From: Methylocystis sp.
GTDB taxonomy: Bacteria > Pseudomonadota > Alphaproteobacteria > Rhizobiales > Beijerinckiaceae
Length of the DNA stretch: 64,000 bases
Reading direction: 5' to 3'
NCBI GenBank assembly: GCA_020252485.1
Contig: JADCCX010000055.1
Span: 1-64,000, forward strand
Numbering within the stretch: the stretch's first letter is position 1; the number at the start of each line of letters is the position of its first letter. A model generated the notes under the pieces. It was given only the letters and a program-made list of their open reading frames with translations, was not told where the DNA came from and made no database searches. This document shows, piece after piece, positions 61,477 to 64,000 of this stretch. The translations under genes and the position numbers were made by a program.

Positions 61477-62840
61477 TGACGATGGTATCCTTCGGCCTTT
61501 TTTCGATCTCCCAGCCGGTGCTCGGAATCACCATGCTGGTGTTGTTCCTGGCGTTCCTCATGCTCGGGTTCCCGATCGCCTTCACGCTGATGGCGCTCGG
61601 CGTCATCTTCGGCTGGTTCGCACAAGGCGACATCGTCTTCGCGACCTTCATCAACAACGTCTTCAAGACCATGTCGAACGACGTGCTCCTGTCGATTCCG
61701 CTCTTCCTGTTCATGGGCTATGTGATTGAGCGGGCGAACATCCTGGACAGGCTGTTCAACTCGCTCCAGCTTGCGCTCGGCTGGGTGCCGGGATCGCTGG
61801 CGGTCGCGACGCTCGCAACCTGCGCAATCTTCGCGACTGCGACCGGCATCGTTGGCGCAGTGGTGACGCTGATGGGTCTGCTTGCCTTCCCGGCTATGCT
61901 CAGAGCAGGCTATGACACGAAGATCGCGGCCGGCGTCGTCTGTGCAGGCGGGTGTCTCGGCATCCTCATTCCTCCGTCGGTCATGCTGATCCTCTATGGC
62001 GCGACGGCAGGCGTCTCCGTCGTCAAGCTCTATGCCGCCGCATTTTTCCCGGGCCTCATGCTTGCCGGCATGTATATGGTCTACGTCATCATCCGGGCGA
62101 TCATTGACCCAACGATCGCCCCCAAGCTGCCGCCAGAGGAGCGACAGGTTCCCGGGCTTGTGATCGCCAAGTCGCTTGCCATCAATTTCTTTCCGCTGTT
62201 CCTGCTGATCGCCATGGTGCTCGGCGCTATCATTCGCGGCCTGGCCACGCCGACGGAGGCGGCGGCGGTTGGCTCCGCGGGCGCGCTCCTGCTCGCCGTG
62301 GCCTATCGGCTGATCGGAGCAAACAAATTCGGCTTCAGCCAGACGCGTGAATCGGTCTATCTGACCGCCCGCGCCTCGGCCATGGTTTGCTGGCTCTTCG
62401 TGGGTTCGGCGCTGTTCTCTGCTGTTTTTGCCCTGCTGGGAGGCCAGAAGCTCGTTGAGGACTTTATTCTCGCGCTGAACCTCAACGCGATTGGCTTCCT
62501 GATCCTGACGCAGGCAATCATCTTTGTCCTCGGCTGGCCGCTCGAATGGACAGAGATCATCGTTATCTTCCTGCCCATATTCCTGCCGCTGCTTGATGAT
62601 TTCGGGGTGGATCCGCTGTTTTTCGGCGTGCTCGTGGCCCTGAATTTGCAGACATCGTTCCTTTCGCCACCGGTGGCCATGGCGCCGTTCTATCTCAAGG
62701 GAGTGGCGCCCAAGCATGTGACGATCGACGCGATTTTCGCCGGCGTCATGCCCTTCCTCTGGATTGTCGTGGGATCGATGGTGCTGCTCTATATCTTCCC
62801 CGGTATTGCTCTGTGGCTTCCGAAATACCTGTACGGCTGA
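61476..62840 (+). CDS. dctM: TRAP transporter large permease DctM
   Basis: A 454-residue integral membrane protein with about 12-13 helices. The signatures are L-G-F-P-I-A-F-T-L-M-A-L-G (about residues 31-43), the P-S-V-M-L-I-L-Y-G region, G-L-A-T-P-T-E-A-A-A-V-G and the P-P-V-A-M-A-P-F-Y-L-K-G motif near the C-terminus. It forms the Na+-coupled translocation channel for the organic acid delivered by DctP. The start ATG overlaps the dctQ stop. It ends the transporter operon, 106 bp before acpXL. Confidence 0.9.
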   Translation: MTMVSFGLFSISQPVLGITMLVLFLAFLMLGFPIAFTLMALGVIFGWFAQGDIVFATFINNVFKTMSNDVLLSIPLFLFMGYVIERANILDRLFNSLQLALGWVPGSLAVATLATCAIFATATGIVGAVVTLMGLLAFPAMLRAGYDTKIAAGVVCAGGCLGILIPPSVMLILYGATAGVSVVKLYAAAFFPGLMLAGMYMVYVIIRAIIDPTIAPKLPPEERQVPGLVIAKSLAINFFPLFLLIAMVLGAIIRGLATPTEAAAVGSAGALLLAVAYRLIGANKFGFSQTRESVYLTARASAMVCWLFVGSALFSAVFALLGGQKLVEDFILALNLNAIGFLILTQAIIFVLGWPLEWTEIIVIFLPIFLPLLDDFGVDPLFFGVLVALNLQTSFLSPPVAMAPFYLKGVAPKHVTIDAIFAGVMPFLWIVVGSMVLLYIFPGIALWLPKYLYG

Positions 62841-62866
62841 GCGCCCCGATCCCCCAAGCCAGCCAT

Positions 62867-62894
62867 TGGACAAACGGGAGCGCTCCTGTATAGC
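62867..62894 (+). promoter_or_regulatory. candidate promoter of the acpXL operon
   Basis: TGGACA (62867-62872, one mismatch to TTGACA) and TATAGC (62889-62894) are spaced by 16 bp. A GGAGCGCTCC palindrome sits in the spacer. The site lies between dctM and acpXL, and the leader to the ATG at 62947 would be about 45 nt. Confidence 0.5.
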
Positions 62895-62946
62895 ACCGCC
62901 TTCCGTTCGTTCCGACCTTCCTTGAGACCTTCCGAAGGAGTGCGCG

Positions 62947-63225
62947 ATGTCCACATTCGACACCGTTGCCGATATCATCGCCGACACAGCCGATATTCCC
63001 CGCGACCAGATCACCCCCGAGAGCCACGCGATCAACGATCTGGGCATCGACAGCCTGGCCTTCCTCGATATCGCCTTCGCGGTCGACAAGAAGTTCGGCA
63101 TCAAGATGCCGCTCGAGCAATGGACGCAGGAAGTCAACGAAGGCAAGACGCCGGCGGAAAACTACTTTGTTCTGAAGAACCTCTGCTCGCGCATCGACGA
63201 GCTCGTGGCCGCCAAGACGGCTTGA
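62947..63225 (+). CDS. acpXL: acyl carrier protein AcpXL
   Basis: A 92-residue specialised acyl carrier protein. The phosphopantetheine Ser is in [13 protein letters not shown] (about residue 36), with the family-specific [13 protein letters not shown] and [14 protein letters not shown]. AcpXL carries the 27-hydroxyoctacosanoate chain attached to lipid A in Rhizobiales and is distinct from the housekeeping AcpP. GAAGGAG lies 7 bases before the ATG. It heads the cluster with a FabZ-like and a FabF-like gene. Confidence 0.93.
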   Translation: MSTFDTVADIIADTADIPRDQITPESHAINDLGIDSLAFLDIAFAVDKKFGIKMPLEQWTQEVNEGKTPAENYFVLKNLCSRIDELVAAKTA

Positions 63226-63289
63226 TCCGCCCGCCTTCCGCCGCAAGCAGAGGGAAACAGGGGTCGCCACCCGAAGCTCGCCAAACCAT

Positions 63290-63754
63290 ATGCGCCTAGA
63301 ATATTTCGAAATGATCGACCGGGCGGCGTCCTTTGACCGGGATGGGCGCAAGCTCGTGGCCACGGCGCGGGTGCCGCTCGAAAGCCCGGTTTTCGAGGGG
63401 CATTTTCCCGGCCACCCGCTGGTGCCGGGCGTGCTCCTGACCGAAACGATGGCGCAGGCGTCCGGCTATCTGCTGCTCGCTCTCAACCGTCTCTCCCACA
63501 TGCCATTCCTGGTGGGCGTCGACGAGGCCCGTTTCCGCCATTTCGTGACGCCGGGGCAGGATCTCTCCATTGAAGCGGCATTCGATCAGGAGGGCTCGGG
63601 CTATGCGGCCACCAAAGCGAAGATCCGGGTTGAGGGAAAACTCGTGGCCAGCGCCTCGCTAAGGTTCGCACTCACGCCCTTCCCGGCGGATATGAAGAAC
63701 CTGATGCTCGCCCAGATCACGCGGATCGGGCTTGGTTCTGAAATCCCGGCGTGA
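63290..63754 (+). CDS. FabZ-like 3-hydroxyacyl-ACP dehydratase of the VLCFA cluster
   Basis: A 154-residue hot-dog-fold dehydratase. The active-site His is in F-E-G-H-F-P-G-H-P-L-V-P-G-V-L-L-T-E (about residues 38-55), the catalytic Glu in the same loop, and F-L-V-G-V-D-E-A-R-F-R follows. It should dehydrate 3-hydroxyacyl-AcpXL intermediates during elongation of the very-long-chain acid of lipid A, given its position between acpXL and a ketosynthase gene. The general FabZ is expected elsewhere. The start ATG is at 63290, with weak ribosome-binding sequence. Confidence 0.88.
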   Translation: MRLEYFEMIDRAASFDRDGRKLVATARVPLESPVFEGHFPGHPLVPGVLLTETMAQASGYLLLALNRLSHMPFLVGVDEARFRHFVTPGQDLSIEAAFDQEGSGYAATKAKIRVEGKLVASASLRFALTPFPADMKNLMLAQITRIGLGSEIPA

Positions 63755-63812
63755 TACCCGCCACAGCCTGAAACCCGCCACGGGCGGACGATGATCGGAA
63801 TCCTGTTTTTCA

Positions 63813-64000
63813 ATGTCTCCCCGCGACGTTCTCATCACCGGCATCGGCATCGTCACCAGCCTCGGCGAGGGGATAGAGCCCCATGTCGCGGCGCTGTCGG
63901 GCGTCACGCAGCGTGTGGATCGGGAAACCTTCGCGCCCTATGCCGTGCATGCGGCGGTCCCCGTGGAGCTGGATCGCCATATTCCGAAGAAGTCCGATCA
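63813..64000 (+). CDS. beta-ketoacyl-ACP synthase (FabF-like), 5' part only
   Basis: The frame begins M-S-P-R-D-V-L-I-T-G-I-G-I-V-T-S-L-G-E-G and is open to the window edge (62 residues). The V-L-I-T-G-I-G-x-V-x-x-L-G start is typical of KAS II/FabF. Being third after acpXL and the FabZ-like gene, it matches the fabF paralogue of the very-long-chain fatty acid cluster. The active-site Cys and His residues lie beyond the edge. Confidence 0.85.
   Translation, partial: MSPRDVLITGIGIVTSLGEGIEPHVAALSGVTQRVDRETFAPYAVHAAVPVELDRHIPKKSD

Noticed and set aside
61170-63146. 658-codon reverse frame opposite dctM and acpXL, rich in Glu/His/Arg
   Set aside because: Low-complexity antisense shadow; dctQ, dctM and acpXL on the other strand are unambiguous.

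Overview
The window is chromosomal DNA from a high-GC alphaproteobacterium of the order Rhizobiales (Hyphomicrobiales). The strongest taxonomic marker is the right edge, which opens the acpXL / fabZ-like / fabF cluster that builds the very-long-chain fatty acid of rhizobial lipid A. Other markers are the mdh-sucCD-sucAB-lpdA block, xerD divergent from aroK-aroB-CorC, a complete hut pathway with hutF, and GC-rich palindromic repeats typical of the group. No genus can be named from the sequence alone.

Layout. 1-6.3 kb: a truncated IS6-like transposase, tRNA-Ser(GGA), glpD, an SH3 protein, a D-2-hydroxyacid dehydrogenase and an RTX-repeat protein. 6.3-15.2 kb: a leftward catabolic cluster (RidA, two amidohydrolases, an FAD-linked oxidase, an NMT1/THI5-type ABC importer) with a class II DAHP synthase embedded in it. 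15.3-23.4 kb: an orphan HicB, an esterase, hutF divergent from hutIHU, and thiD. 23.7-26.4 kb: a PmtA-like methyltransferase divergent from a PlcP-like phosphoesterase and an Agt-like glycosyltransferase, with two back-to-back Pho-box candidates between them, which looks like a phosphate-starvation lipid-remodelling locus. 26.5-29.2 kb: a racemase, a DgoK-type kinase and a DapA-family lyase. 29.2-31.6 kb: a leftward set behind a perfect FNR/FixK box (cupin, secreted protein, cytochrome b561, VIT transporter) in which two neighbouring genes carry in-frame stops. 31.7-34.9 kb: a tungstate-type ABC importer (tupBCA) with a divergent regulator.

35.8-40.0 kb is an accessory island of lower GC next to tRNA-Leu(CAA). 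An XRE-Fic module lies between the two broken ends of an older HigBA-type toxin-antitoxin operon, and a HipA-like kinase / DUF3037 pair follows. This is the part of the window most likely to hold a poorly described system.

40.3-64 kb is mostly housekeeping: CorC, aroB, aroK, xerD, zapE, a TetR regulator, the TCA block mdh-sucC-sucD-(aspartyl protease-like)-sucA-sucB-(DUF2442)-lpdA, ChaC, a DUF2125 protein, a dctPQM TRAP importer and the acpXL cluster. One repeat deserves special notice. A 111-bp double-hairpin element of the kind normally found between genes (compare 55776-55905) sits in frame inside an amidohydrolase gene at 12349-12459 and adds about 37 residues to the protein.
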